Origin: a virus
Reading direction: 5' to 3' (one strand)
IMG/VR virus record: IMGVR_UViG_3300032050_015761
Location: 1-64,000 of that record
DNA: 64,000 nt
Within the stretch, counting starts at the first letter, position 1; each line of letters opens with the position of its first letter. Under the pieces are notes generated by a model. That model saw only the letters and a program-made list of their open reading frames with translations, ran no database searches and was not told where the DNA came from. Shown here in pieces: positions 7,941 to 16,935 of this stretch. The position numbers and the translations under genes are program-made.

Positions 7941-10658
7941 ATGTCATATATTTTAAAAAATACTTCAGGGTTAGTAAACACAAGGGTAACTGATGCTGCA
8001 AGACAAAAAATGTCTCAAGGTAACTTTAATATTTCCTATTTCCAAGTTGGAGATAGTGAAGTATCATATAACACTTTACCTAACACTTACAACCAATCGT
8101 TAACTAATATTTTAGAACCTAATTTTAATTCTCAAAATTCTAGTGGACAACCACAATCTAACAAACAAAATGTTAAGTATCCATATTATGTTGATGGAAT
8201 TACAGGTAATACTTACGGAATTCCGTATATGGATTCTATAGTTAGTCCTGTATATAATAGAGCACCTCTTAGAGGTTTTTTTACAGGTAATATAACTGCA
8301 GAAACTATTAATTGGAGCGCTTTAACCAATAATCAATATGTAATTAATTCAAATTACATCATTGATATGTCAAGTTTAAATTGTACGAATAAGATAACTT
8401 TAATAAATGCGGTATGTAACCCAACCGCAAATAGAGGTCCTTCAGTTGGAGATTTTTTAACCATTTTTTATAATGGTAAAGGAATGGATGATTGTTATTG
8501 CGATAATTTACCAACCCCAACTCCAACACCTACACCAACATCAACTTCAGAAATAACAACGAGTCAAACCCCAACACCAACACCAACAAAAACACCTTAT
8601 GATTGTAACCCAAGTCCAACACCAACACCGTCTAAAACACCTTGTTTAACACCTAGTGCTAGTAGAGCGTGTCCACCTCCACCACCACCTGACTGTAAAA
8701 TGGCGATTGATAGTTGTCACCCAATGATGACATATAGAATTGTTGCAATTTGTGATAACGAAATCACATTAGATAGACCAACACCTAATTTTGGTTGGTT
8801 AAGTAATATGTGTTATGCGAGAGTGTTAATATATCCACCTAACATGACAACTATTTACGATAGTTTTACTCCAAGACCACATTGGGCGGATGATGTTATA
8901 AATTACGAATCAATATGTGATATAGACCAATTTGATGTTAAAGTTTGGAATATGAATATTCCTTGGTCAGAAAGCCCGGCAGGGTTATTTGAAACCTTAA
9001 ATAAAGGATATACCGAATTTGGTTCTATTAGTTATCTTGGAACCAAAGAATATTTAGGATATGCGTCCTCAAGTGGACAAACAGATTCTGATTCAGTTTA
9101 TTATTATAATTCTTTTGATGAGCAAGTTATTGTAACGCCTGAAGAACAAAAAGCGATAGCGATTATACATTACACAAACAATACCATAGATTTCTTTTAT
9201 GGTGAAAAGTTTGCGTTTGAACCATTTGACCCTGAAAATGTTGGAGATACTACAGGGGAGGCAAGAAATTTTAAACTACATATTCCTTGGTTAATGTGGC
9301 ATAAAAATCCAAATTGTTGTAACGGACAAACATTTTGGGTTGACCCACCAGATTTCGAAGGATTAGATTTATTTGAAGTAAATTACATCCAATCAACTAA
9401 AAATATTGACATGAATTCGCCTGGTATTAGATACTATCATTTATGGGATAATAATCCTAATTTAGATGGATATCCTAATAGGGTTGGTAAAGTATTTCCT
9501 GACCAAAAAATAGTTGTTATTGATGATGAAGAAATAATTGCTGCAATGTCTTATAAATCTAATAGAAATTGGACATTACCGGCTCCTAAAATTTCATTAA
9601 TAACTCCTAATGTGTGTGGAACAGATAATAATTCTGCTGAAGGTTTATTAACAGGGGCAAGTCAATATCTACACGTCACATATAGATTTACAGATACTGA
9701 CACTTGTTTAAATTCTTTACATTGTAATTACTATGTACCAATACAAGGTCCTAATATTGTTTGTTTACCAATTACTTCACAAAACGTTGGAGTTAGATTT
9801 GGTGATGAATTTCCTTGTTTGAATCAACCTTTTTCACCTATAACCACTACAACCACAACTTTCCCATATACAACAACCACAACAACGACAAATCAAAATT
9901 GTTATTGTTGGCAAATAACAGTATCGTCACCACCTGCAGTTGTAAATATTACAAATTGTTTTGGAGTTTTAACCGCGATAACTTTAACTGAAACGGTTAA
10001 TTTTGGATGTTCACAAACAACACCAACTTCATTAGAATCAATATCAACACTTAACTTAGGGTTATGTGATGAAGTAGTACAATGCGGAGGCTCTCCAACA
10101 ACTACCACAACAACAATATGTCCTGATTATTGTAATGTAGAAACTGGGTTTTATGCTAATAAATTTGAAATTATTTGTCAAGTTGTTGACGGAGAAGGAA
10201 GACCCGAATCTTCAGAGTGGAGAATAATTGATTTCACAAACCAATTAACATCAACGATGATTAATGGTTATATAACTAAAGAAGGTTTAATTAATAATAC
10301 ATTTGTTATTACAAAAGAACTTTATGAAGACGCTGACATTTATAATCTAAATGATTATATTGAACTAACTCCGGTTAAAACTAATCTACCATCTTTAAAT
10401 TTTGGGGATGAGTATTATTTTTATGGTTCTTTGGAAACCGATATACAAGCAACAATATATGAAATGAGATATAAAGTTAATTTGGGACAAACTGAGTTCC
10501 AAACAACCTCAAACCCTACTTGGACTAATGGTAATCCTTCATATATTACTGAAATTGGGCTTTACGATTCTGACAAAACACTTATGATTGTATCTAAACT
10601 GCAGTCACCTGTATTAAGACAAGGTATTCAGCAGTTTTTAGTAAAATTCGATTTCTAG
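7941..10658 (+). CDS. Large virion/baseplate-type protein with PTPT and poly-Thr linkers
   Basis: 905 residues. The N-terminal ~90 residues (LVNTRVTDAARQKMS...FQVGDSEV) look like a conserved assembly domain. [12 protein letters not shown] linker follows near residue 195, then a ~380-residue globular domain rich in Trp/Tyr/Asp, then two poly-Thr linkers (near residues 633-650 and 715-722) flanking a small Cys domain, and a C-terminal domain from ~730. No enzymatic motif is recognised. Size, linkers and position between virion genes support a baseplate or tail-fibre hub role; the exact structural role is unresolved. Confidence 0.75.
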   Translation: MSYILKNTSGLVNTRVTDAARQKMSQGNFNISYFQVGDSEVSYNTLPNTYNQSLTNILEPNFNSQNSSGQPQSNKQNVKYPYYVDGITGNTYGIPYMDSIVSPVYNRAPLRGFFTGNITAETINWSALTNNQYVINSNYIIDMSSLNCTNKITLINAVCNPTANRGPSVGDFLTIFYNGKGMDDCYCDNLPTPTPTPTPTSTSEITTSQTPTPTPTKTPYDCNPSPTPTPSKTPCLTPSASRACPPPPPPDCKMAIDSCHPMMTYRIVAICDNEITLDRPTPNFGWLSNMCYARVLIYPPNMTTIYDSFTPRPHWADDVINYESICDIDQFDVKVWNMNIPWSESPAGLFETLNKGYTEFGSISYLGTKEYLGYASSSGQTDSDSVYYYNSFDEQVIVTPEEQKAIAIIHYTNNTIDFFYGEKFAFEPFDPENVGDTTGEARNFKLHIPWLMWHKNPNCCNGQTFWVDPPDFEGLDLFEVNYIQSTKNIDMNSPGIRYYHLWDNNPNLDGYPNRVGKVFPDQKIVVIDDEEIIAAMSYKSNRNWTLPAPKISLITPNVCGTDNNSAEGLLTGASQYLHVTYRFTDTDTCLNSLHCNYYVPIQGPNIVCLPITSQNVGVRFGDEFPCLNQPFSPITTTTTTFPYTTTTTTTNQNCYCWQITVSSPPAVVNITNCFGVLTAITLTETVNFGCSQTTPTSLESISTLNLGLCDEVVQCGGSPTTTTTTICPDYCNVETGFYANKFEIICQVVDGEGRPESSEWRIIDFTNQLTSTMINGYITKEGLINNTFVITKELYEDADIYNLNDYIELTPVKTNLPSLNFGDEYYFYGSLETDIQATIYEMRYKVNLGQTEFQTTSNPTWTNGNPSYITEIGLYDSDKTLMIVSKLQSPVLRQGIQQFLVKFDF

Positions 10659-10659
10659 T

Positions 10660-11259
10660 ATGAAAAAAAATTTAAAAGAAAGTCCGAAAGTACTCGGACT
10701 TGACATCTCAACCAAAACTATAGGTTGGGCTTTGTTTGATATTCAAACACAACAATTATTAGAGTTAACTCATATCTCACCAGTTCCAAAACCAAAAGAA
10801 GAGGATAAAATGAGAGAACTCCTTTTAAAAAGTGAAATTTTTAAAAGTAAACTAATTCAATATAAAGAATTAGGAATAACAAAAGTAATAATAGAAGAAC
10901 CATTATTAAACTCAAATAATGTATATACCATACAAACATTACTAAGATTTAATAGTTTTATTTGTAAACTTATATATGATGAATTAGGAATAGTACCTAA
11001 TTTTATCTCCACGTATAATTCAAGAAAAAATGCGTTTCCTAATTTAGTACAACAAAACGATAAAGGTAAGTTTGTTTTGTTTGGTAACTATCCAAAAGAT
11101 TGTGATAAAAAACAAATTATTTGGGATTTGGTTGCAAAAAAAGAACCTCAAATTCAGTGGTTATACACAAAAAACAATACACTAAAGAAAGAAAATTATG
11201 ACCAATCAGACGCCTATTGTTGTGTCTTAGGTTATATGAAACAAGAGAAAATTTGGTAG
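10660..11259 (+). CDS. RuvC-like Holliday-junction resolvase
   Basis: 199 residues with the RNase H-fold pattern of RuvC-type resolvases. The first acidic strand is VLGLDISTKTIGWAL (Asp near residue 15), the second is KVIIEEPLL (Glu near residue 79) and the C-terminal acidic motif is DQSDAYCCVLGY (Asp near residues 181-184). Such phage enzymes cut branched recombination or replication intermediates before packaging. It begins 2 nt after the baseplate-type gene and ends at a strong terminator, so it is probably transcribed with the late block. The N-terminus also starts MKKNLKES, similar to the tag motif, but here it leads directly into the fold. Confidence 0.85.
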   Translation: MKKNLKESPKVLGLDISTKTIGWALFDIQTQQLLELTHISPVPKPKEEDKMRELLLKSEIFKSKLIQYKELGITKVIIEEPLLNSNNVYTIQTLLRFNSFICKLIYDELGIVPNFISTYNSRKNAFPNLVQQNDKGKFVLFGNYPKDCDKKQIIWDLVAKKEPQIQWLYTKNNTLKKENYDQSDAYCCVLGYMKQEKIW

Positions 11260-11281
11260 TTTTTAACTACCATTTTTTTTT
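11254..11281 (+). terminator. Intrinsic terminator after the RuvC-like gene
   Basis: Perfect stem TGGTAGTT/AACTACCA with a 3-nt loop, followed by a run of eight or nine T. It overlaps the RuvC stop codon and separates this block from the convergent gene ending at 11280. Confidence 0.9.
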
Positions 11282-12653
11282 ATACCGAAATTGTTTGAAT
11301 CGGATTTACAACTAATAATCTAAAATTAACAATAGGTTGAACCATACCATACTGATACGTATTGGTATATATTTGTGTTAGTGATGATGTAGTACAAGGG
11401 TCACTGGGCACACCAACAAAACCGGCAACATTTTTATAAATTAAAGTATTAGATAAGTTTCTAACCTGAAGTAGTATTCTGTATGAAGGAGGATTAGGTA
11501 AAGAAATTGTGCCAAAAAAATTATCACCAGGACCACATTGAAGTAATAATTTAGTATTTAACTGAACCCAATTAACCCCAGGAACTGCTTGATTGTTTCC
11601 AAACAGATTGATAAGACTATAATCGCCTGTAAAATATGAATACCAAACAGAACCACTAAACGGACTTATTGAATCATCCAAATTAACAAAAACATTAAAT
11701 TCTGAATTTGATGGTCCTGGAATTGTAGTGGTTGTTGTTGATGATTGAAAAACAATTACAGATTGAGTACTGGTTGGGGTTGGGGTGTTAGTTGGTGTAT
11801 TAGTTGGAGTTGGTGTATTAGTTGGAGTTGGTGTATTAGTTGGAGTTGGTAAAACACAATTAGCACAACCACCGGCATTTGAATAACCATAAGGCCCACC
11901 CGTTATTTGAATATTATTACCACCCGAAACCTCGTCAACACTACCAAGATAAGAAATACATCTATCATTACCATCAACTTTTGCGTTGAATACCATGTAT
12001 TTTATTAAAGAACCACCTGAAGGGGTTGTTAAGTTTTGACTTGTATAGTAAAGAGTGCCATTAATACAATCTTGGAATTCTAAACTAGTAGGACATTTAA
12101 TAACAGCATCAACCACATTAAACTTAACATCACCTGAAAAATCACAATTTCTAATAACTTCAGGAGAAACTGTCGGAGTTACTGTTGGAGTAGGAGTTGG
12201 TGTTGGACTATAATTACTTAAAGTTGCATCAACATCAATAAACGGGCAAGGATTGGTTGAACTTGGAGTTGGTGTTTGTGTTGGAGTTGGAGTATTTGTT
12301 GGGGTATTACTTGGAGTTGGACTTACCAAACAATCAAAAATTGCATCAAAGTTAAATACGTCACAATTTAATGTTGGTGTAGGGGTAGGTGTAGGACATA
12401 GAGTAGGTATTAAATTATCTTCACATAAATCAGGACAAGAACTTGTGCAAGGATATTTACCTGACATAAGACAAGGACCTTCAATAGTATTAGATAAACA
12501 CCATTGATTATAAGTCGATGAAAAATAAATATAATAACTGGCGTTATAGTAAACATCGTAACTATTATACGAACTACCACTTTTAGTATAGTTACCATCA
12601 AAATCGTAACCAGTATTAACCACACAATAATCAGTATTTACACAAACAGGCAT
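11280..12653 (-). CDS. Modular virion protein with PTPT linkers
   Basis: 457 residues on the minus strand. Small Cys-rich domains are joined by [35 protein letters not shown] and [14 protein letters not shown] linkers. Short related elements appear between them ([31 protein letters not shown]). The C-terminal ~150 residues form a beta-rich domain after an STTTTT linker. Composition and linkers match the plus-strand virion proteins at 5595 and 7941, so this is probably another adhesin or fibre component transcribed from the divergent intergenic region at 12874-12955. No enzymatic motif is visible. Confidence 0.75.
   Translation of the reverse strand: MPVCVNTDYCVVNTGYDFDGNYTKSGSSYNSYDVYYNASYYIYFSSTYNQWCLSNTIEGPCLMSGKYPCTSSCPDLCEDNLIPTLCPTPTPTPTLNCDVFNFDAIFDCLVSPTPSNTPTNTPTPTQTPTPSSTNPCPFIDVDATLSNYSPTPTPTPTVTPTVSPEVIRNCDFSGDVKFNVVDAVIKCPTSLEFQDCINGTLYYTSQNLTTPSGGSLIKYMVFNAKVDGNDRCISYLGSVDEVSGGNNIQITGGPYGYSNAGGCANCVLPTPTNTPTPTNTPTPTNTPTNTPTPTSTQSVIVFQSSTTTTTIPGPSNSEFNVFVNLDDSISPFSGSVWYSYFTGDYSLINLFGNNQAVPGVNWVQLNTKLLLQCGPGDNFFGTISLPNPPSYRILLQVRNLSNTLIYKNVAGFVGVPSDPCTTSSLTQIYTNTYQYGMVQPIVNFRLLVVNPIQTISV
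11790..11850 (-). repeat. 18-bp tandem repeats encoding a PTNTPT linker
   Basis: About three near-identical 18-bp units (plus-strand core TTAGTTGGAGTTGGTGTA) encode PTNTPT repeats. The units keep the reading frame, so linker length can change by slippage. Confidence 0.8.
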
Positions 12654-12654
12654 A

Positions 12655-12873
12655 TTAAGATAAAGTTTCTATTACAACACAATTATTATCATCAACAATT
12701 TTTAAATTATAACTAGTTTGACCATCCATCACTGGTGGTATTTGAAATACATAAGGTAATGATGGTGAAGTTATCGTAGCAACATAAACACAAGTTGTAA
12801 TTGGGTTGTCACAAATATAAACATCAAAAGGACTTGTACCTGTTATATTGTTAATTGTAATATCGGTTGGCAT
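12655..12873 (-). CDS. Small virion-associated protein, paralogue of 1327-1554
   Basis: 72 residues. It aligns with the 75-residue product at 1327-1554: ITxNxITGxxPFDVYIC, a second Cys about eight residues on, then VATI and a Pro-rich turn. It is the first gene of the minus-strand transcript and is followed 1 nt later by the large linker protein. The pairing of a small paralogue with a large Cys/Thr-rich protein occurs twice, suggesting a conserved partnership such as anchor or chaperone (inference). Confidence 0.75.
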   Translation of the reverse strand: MPTDITINNITGTSPFDVYICDNPITTCVYVATITSPSLPYVFQIPPVMDGQTSYNLKIVDDNNCVVIETLS

Positions 12874-12890
12874 TTAATTGTTTTATAATG

Positions 12891-12899
12891 ATAAATATA
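12891..12899 (-). promoter_or_regulatory. Class-2 TATATTTAT box (minus strand)
   Basis: On the minus strand TATATTTAT lies 17 nt before the ATG at 12873, in an 82-bp divergent intergenic region. Confidence 0.45.
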
Positions 12900-12941
12900 A
12901 GACGTTGGAAAAACTTGTGAAGTTTGATTATTGATTATTTT

Positions 12942-12949
12942 TATTTATA
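12942..12949 (+). promoter_or_regulatory. Class-2 TATTTATA box before primase
   Basis: TATTTATA lies 6 nt before the first of three consecutive ATG codons at 12956. It forms a divergent pair with the box at 12891-12899. Because the downstream gene is a replication gene, the motif is not purely late. Confidence 0.45.
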
Positions 12950-12955
12950 CTTAAT

Positions 12956-13861
12956 ATGATGATGGATGATGGAGAAATATTGGTTGATTTAATAAGGGAT
13001 TTATTCGGTAAGGAAAAACAACATTACGAATCTAAAGGACAAATTGCGGTAAACTGTCCACAATGCGACGAAGGAAAAAACAAAGGTAACTTAGAAATTA
13101 ATTACATTCAACATGTTTTTAAATGTTGGAGTTGTGCTGAGGTTAATGAGATGAAAGGACCTTTGGGTAAATTAATTGACCAATACGCAAACAAAAAACA
13201 AAAAAAGATATACGCCGTTTTCAAACCTGAAGAACAAACTGTAAAAGAAGTTAAGAAACCAAAAATCAAATTACCCGAAAGTTATGTAAGAATAATGGAT
13301 TCTTCTGAGAAATATCCTGTTAGAAGACAGGCATACACTTATCTTAAAAATAGAGGTATTGATGATTATATGATTAGAAAATACCAAATTGGTTTTTGCG
13401 ATAAAGGTTCTCATATGGGAAGAATTATTGTCCCTTCTTTTGATAAAGAGGGAGAACTTAATTATTATATTGCAAGAAGTTGGGACCCACACTCAAAAGC
13501 AAAATACAAAAACCCAGATTATGAAAAGGACAAGATAATTTTCAATGAGAGTATAATTAATTGGAAAAAAGATATATTCTTAGTTGAAGGTGTGTTTGAC
13601 GGATTCTTTGTTGATAATAGTATTCCATTATTGGGAAAATATATGAGTGATTTATTATTCAATACTATATATGAAAAGGCGAGAGGGGAAATAACAATTG
13701 GTCTTGATGGTGACGCATTTAAAGATGCGGTTAAATTATATGAACAATTAAATGGGGGAAGATTATTTGGAAAAATTAAAATATTGAAGTTACCTAATGA
13801 TAAAGATATTTGTGATTTGAGAGGTAACATAAATGAATATTATTATAAAATGAAACACTAA
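12956..13861 (+). CDS. DnaG-type DNA primase
   Basis: 301 residues. A CHC2-like zinc-binding element occupies ~37-62 (CPQCDEG then CWSC). The Toprim domain is marked by FLVEGVFDGFFVDN (~residue 203) and GLDGDAFKDAV (~residue 243, the DxD motif). IGFCDKGSHMGRIIVPSFD precedes Toprim as in DnaG-type enzymes. At 301 aa it is shorter than bacterial DnaG (~600 aa) and lacks the C-terminal helicase-binding domain; no helicase is fused. It makes RNA primers for phage replication. The next gene starts on the last base of its stop codon (TAATG), implying translational coupling. Confidence 0.88.
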   Translation: MMMDDGEILVDLIRDLFGKEKQHYESKGQIAVNCPQCDEGKNKGNLEINYIQHVFKCWSCAEVNEMKGPLGKLIDQYANKKQKKIYAVFKPEEQTVKEVKKPKIKLPESYVRIMDSSEKYPVRRQAYTYLKNRGIDDYMIRKYQIGFCDKGSHMGRIIVPSFDKEGELNYYIARSWDPHSKAKYKNPDYEKDKIIFNESIINWKKDIFLVEGVFDGFFVDNSIPLLGKYMSDLLFNTIYEKARGEITIGLDGDAFKDAVKLYEQLNGGRLFGKIKILKLPNDKDICDLRGNINEYYYKMKH

Positions 13862-14727
13862 TGGATTTAATAGAGATTGCTGATGATATAAGAAAAGTTT
13901 TAGATGAAAGAAGAAAAGAAATTGAACTTACTTTCATCGAAGAAGACCATAAATATTTTATGAAAGATACAAAAGGGGAACTAAAAGGTGATTTCCCATC
14001 AGTATCAAAAGTAATGAAAGTTTTTTATGACGAGTTTCCAACAGACGAGGCCGCAGAGAAAAAAAGTAAAGGAGACCCTGTTGTTAAAGAAAGATTGTTG
14101 AAAGAATGGGCGGAAGCCGGAACATACTCAACAAATATGGGAAGTAGAGTGCATTTCCATTTAGAGAAGAAATCTTTGGAAATGTTCCAATTAGAGAAAG
14201 AAGTTAGAGAACCGATATTTGAATGTGACTTTACACAAATATTAAAGGGAGATTCAATGATTCACGCAGGAACTAACTTCTTGGAGTTAATGAAAGAAAG
14301 AGGTGCGGTTCTTTTAGATACTGAGATTGTATTAGGAGACCCTGAGTTAGGATATACTGGTCAGGGAGATACGGGATGGTTAATTCATAATAAAGAAAAA
14401 AATGAGTACGGGTTTATTATAACTGATTATAAAACAAATAAGGAAAAGAATTTCCAAGAAAATCAGTTTACAAAAAGAATGAGACCGCCATTTGAAAAAT
14501 TACCTAATATATCATTAGGACATTATTTCACACAATTACCTTTATATGGGAAACTTTTACTCAAAATGTTAAAGGGGACAAAATATGAAAATGTTAAATT
14601 ATATGGTTGTATTATTGTTCACCTTAAAGACACTTCAAAGTTTGAAGAATATAGAGTCCCAAAAGAAGTTATATCAACCGTTCTTAATATGAATATGTCA
14701 GATTATTTGACTAAGATAAAAAAATAA
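13861..14727 (+). CDS. PD-(D/E)XK (RecB/Cas4-like) nuclease
   Basis: 288 residues. The core is GYTGQGDTGWLI (Asp near residue 169) followed by GFIITDYKTNKE (DYK near 188-190), the D...(D/E)xK signature of this superfamily. Upstream GSRVHFHLEKK and downstream SLGHYFTQLPLYGKLL match the helices flanking the active site in RecB-like nucleases. No iron-sulfur Cys cluster is seen, so it is not a typical Cas4. It is coupled to the primase and near SbcCD, suggesting exonucleolytic processing in recombination-dependent replication. Confidence 0.8.
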   Translation: MDLIEIADDIRKVLDERRKEIELTFIEEDHKYFMKDTKGELKGDFPSVSKVMKVFYDEFPTDEAAEKKSKGDPVVKERLLKEWAEAGTYSTNMGSRVHFHLEKKSLEMFQLEKEVREPIFECDFTQILKGDSMIHAGTNFLELMKERGAVLLDTEIVLGDPELGYTGQGDTGWLIHNKEKNEYGFIITDYKTNKEKNFQENQFTKRMRPPFEKLPNISLGHYFTQLPLYGKLLLKMLKGTKYENVKLYGCIIVHLKDTSKFEEYRVPKEVISTVLNMNMSDYLTKIKK

Positions 14728-14737
14728 ATTATATTTG
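14706..14737 (+). promoter_or_regulatory. Class-1 host-type promoter
   Basis: TTTG at 14706-14709, a 20-bp spacer, then TATATTTG at 14730-14737: an exact Bacteroidetes TTTG-N20-TAnnTTTG promoter. The ATG starts exactly 4 nt after the box, predicting a leaderless mRNA. Confidence 0.75.
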
Positions 14738-14741
14738 TAAT

Positions 14742-14951
14742 ATGGAAGAAATAGGAAAACCAAAAATCGATTTAAAACAACAACCAACTGTTGATTGTGA
14801 GAACTGCCAATCAAAATACTTTAAAGAAGTAGTTCTAATTAAAAAAGTATCTAAAATTTTAACAGGAAGTGGAGAAGACACTATGGTTCCGTTCCCAACT
14901 TATATGTGTAATAGTTGTGGACACGTTAATAAAGAATTTGAATTATTTTAA
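14742..14951 (+). CDS. Small zinc-ribbon protein
   Basis: 69 residues with two CxxC pairs (CENCQSK and CNSCGHV) about 35 residues apart, the layout of a zinc ribbon. It has its own host-type promoter and a predicted leaderless start, so it is probably expressed early. Transcription or nucleic-acid binding is a reasonable guess for a free zinc ribbon; the exact role is unknown. Confidence 0.7.
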   Translation: MEEIGKPKIDLKQQPTVDCENCQSKYFKEVVLIKKVSKILTGSGEDTMVPFPTYMCNSCGHVNKEFELF

Positions 14952-14953
14952 AT

Positions 14954-15214
14954 ATGTTAAGTCACAAAGAATTTTACTTTTGGTTGGACGGATATCTATC
15001 TGCCAAATCTAAAGAAGACAACAATGGTAATGTTTATTATATGGATGTTTTTCCAATAATAGAAAAAATGAAAGAAGTTAAAGAAGAAGATTTACCAAGA
15101 ATCTTTACAAAAAGAGGTTGTGAAACCAAAAATAAATTATATGGAATCAACCCTGTTGAAATTAATATAAAAAAGGATAATGATTTAGGTTATCCACCAA
15201 AAATTGTAATGTAA
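14954..15214 (+). CDS. Small phage protein of unknown function
   Basis: 86 residues, soluble, beginning MLSHKEFYFWLDGYL and ending in a Pro/Lys segment. It starts 2 nt after the zinc-ribbon gene and is followed 1 nt later by the next gene, so it belongs to the same operon. No catalytic motif recognised. Confidence 0.65.
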   Translation: MLSHKEFYFWLDGYLSAKSKEDNNGNVYYMDVFPIIEKMKEVKEEDLPRIFTKRGCETKNKLYGINPVEINIKKDNDLGYPPKIVM

Positions 15215-15215
15215 T

Positions 15216-16163
15216 ATGAAATTAAAAGAGTTTTTAGAAGTGGCTTTAATTAGCAAAAAAAATCACACATGGGATTCAGGCGTAAAGTTTGTAGACGAAA
15301 CTTGTCTTTATGGTGAAAATTTGGAGGAATATAAACTTCTTATTAAAGAATGTGATGAATTTGCTAAATGCGATTCGTTAGATATTTTAACGATGCCGTT
15401 AGTTAAAGGGAAAAATGGTGAGATTTATACTACTCAGACTATTAAATTATCGGATTTAATGGAATTTAAAGGTAGATGTTATTTATTGTCGTTAGCTTTA
15501 ACACCTGAAATGTATGACCCAAGTCAATTACTTAAACCTGTTAAGAATGGTGCAGCAATTGGACCGGTAATTTATGACCCAATAACATTTGAACCAAGAA
15601 AACACATTTTATTAACTTGGTCTCCTGAAATGGTGCAAGATATATCAGTAACAAATAATGAATTAATGTTAAGAAATGATATTCATAAATTATTAGATGA
15701 TGTTTTGGATAACCCTGAAGAATACAAAACTAAAGGTGTTAGAAGTGTTTTAGTGAGAGGGTTATTTGAAGTTATTGATAAAAATGATGGGTCTGAAGTT
15801 GATAGAAAAGTTTATGATATTGATTTAACCGTGAATAAACCTGAAGATGTCGGTTATCAAGTATTTTATTTAGAACAAAATGTGGTTAAACATGGTGAAA
15901 TTAATTTAGAGTTAAAACATAAAGTAATACCGTCACATTTAAAAGATAAATTTATTCATGAAGTTGGTACTGACCCTAAGTTAATTACTGAGGAATTAAT
16001 TGATAATTTTTTGGAAAATCAAGGGATTAATCGTTATACGGGTAGACTTGCGGAAATATTAAAAAAAAATAAAGAAGTTGAAGACAAGATAGCAAAAGTT
16101 GAAGAATACCATAAAAAAATGAAAAAAAATATGAAACTTAAAGAAAAAGATAAAAATGATTAA
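15216..16163 (+). CDS. Protein of unknown function in the recombination operon
   Basis: 315 residues. The middle is a mixed alpha/beta domain and the C-terminal ~50 residues are a Lys/Glu-rich coiled coil (LKKNKEVEDKIAKVEEYHKK). The last 8 nt overlap the SbcD-like gene, implying translational coupling and a possible partner role with the SbcCD nuclease. No family recognised. Confidence 0.65.
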   Translation: MKLKEFLEVALISKKNHTWDSGVKFVDETCLYGENLEEYKLLIKECDEFAKCDSLDILTMPLVKGKNGEIYTTQTIKLSDLMEFKGRCYLLSLALTPEMYDPSQLLKPVKNGAAIGPVIYDPITFEPRKHILLTWSPEMVQDISVTNNELMLRNDIHKLLDDVLDNPEEYKTKGVRSVLVRGLFEVIDKNDGSEVDRKVYDIDLTVNKPEDVGYQVFYLEQNVVKHGEINLELKHKVIPSHLKDKFIHEVGTDPKLITEELIDNFLENQGINRYTGRLAEILKKNKEVEDKIAKVEEYHKKMKKNMKLKEKDKND

Positions 16164-16935
16164 TAAAATAGTGCACTTCTCTGATTTACACATAAGATTA
16201 TTTAAAGACCACGAACTTTATCGCGGAATTTTAAATGATATGTTTAATCAATTTAGAGAAATTAAACCCGATAGAATCGTGTTTACAGGTGACTTAGTTC
16301 ACTCCAAAAATCAAATGACGCCGGAACTCATAGAAATGGTTTCTTGGTTATTGACCGAATGCTCAAAAATTGCCATTATAATAATAATACCTGGTAATCA
16401 CGATTTTATAACTAATTTTGAAAGGTTAGACGCGTTAACCCCAATAATAAATTCATTGAATAATCCTAAAATAATTTATTATAAAGATAGGGGAGTCTAT
16501 GAAGATGAAAATGTATCGTGGTGCGTGTATTCCCAATTTCAAGGTAATATACCACCAGAAATTTCAGAAGGAAAGGGTGTAAAAATTGGTTTGTTTCATG
16601 GGCCAATATCGGGACTTAAAACAGATTTAGGTTATGATTTTGGAGACCATGCTTATGATATAGAAAAATTTAATGGATTAGATTGTGTTCTTTGTGGAGA
16701 TATACATAAAAGGTCTAGTTTTGATATACCAAACGGGAAAAAAGGGAGGATGATAGGTTCATTTTGCCAACAAAACTATGGGGAATCGATTAGCAGTCAC
16801 GGGTATGGAATTTTAAATGTCGATACAATGGAATATAAAACAATAGACGTTTTTAATCCAAAACCTTTCTTAGCATTTGCAATAGACTCATACGAAGATA
16901 TTATCAATGGAACAGAAAAACTCACAAACGCATAA
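16156..16935 (+). CDS. SbcD/Mre11-like nuclease subunit (T4 gp47-like)
   Basis: 259 residues carrying the full calcineurin-like phosphoesterase motif series: FSDLHIR (DxH, residues 8-12), FTGDLVHSK (GDxxH, ~50), IPGNHDF (GNHD, ~82), GLFHGP (~145) and CGDIHKR (GDxHK, ~181). T4 gp47 is ~340 aa, so the C-terminal capping domain is reduced. With the SbcC-like product of 18039-20411 it should form a Mre11-Rad50-type complex that resects DNA ends and supports recombination-dependent replication and host DNA breakdown. Its 3' end overlaps the next gene by 29 nt. Confidence 0.88.
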   Translation: MINKIVHFSDLHIRLFKDHELYRGILNDMFNQFREIKPDRIVFTGDLVHSKNQMTPELIEMVSWLLTECSKIAIIIIIPGNHDFITNFERLDALTPIINSLNNPKIIYYKDRGVYEDENVSWCVYSQFQGNIPPEISEGKGVKIGLFHGPISGLKTDLGYDFGDHAYDIEKFNGLDCVLCGDIHKRSSFDIPNGKKGRMIGSFCQQNYGESISSHGYGILNVDTMEYKTIDVFNPKPFLAFAIDSYEDIINGTEKLTNA

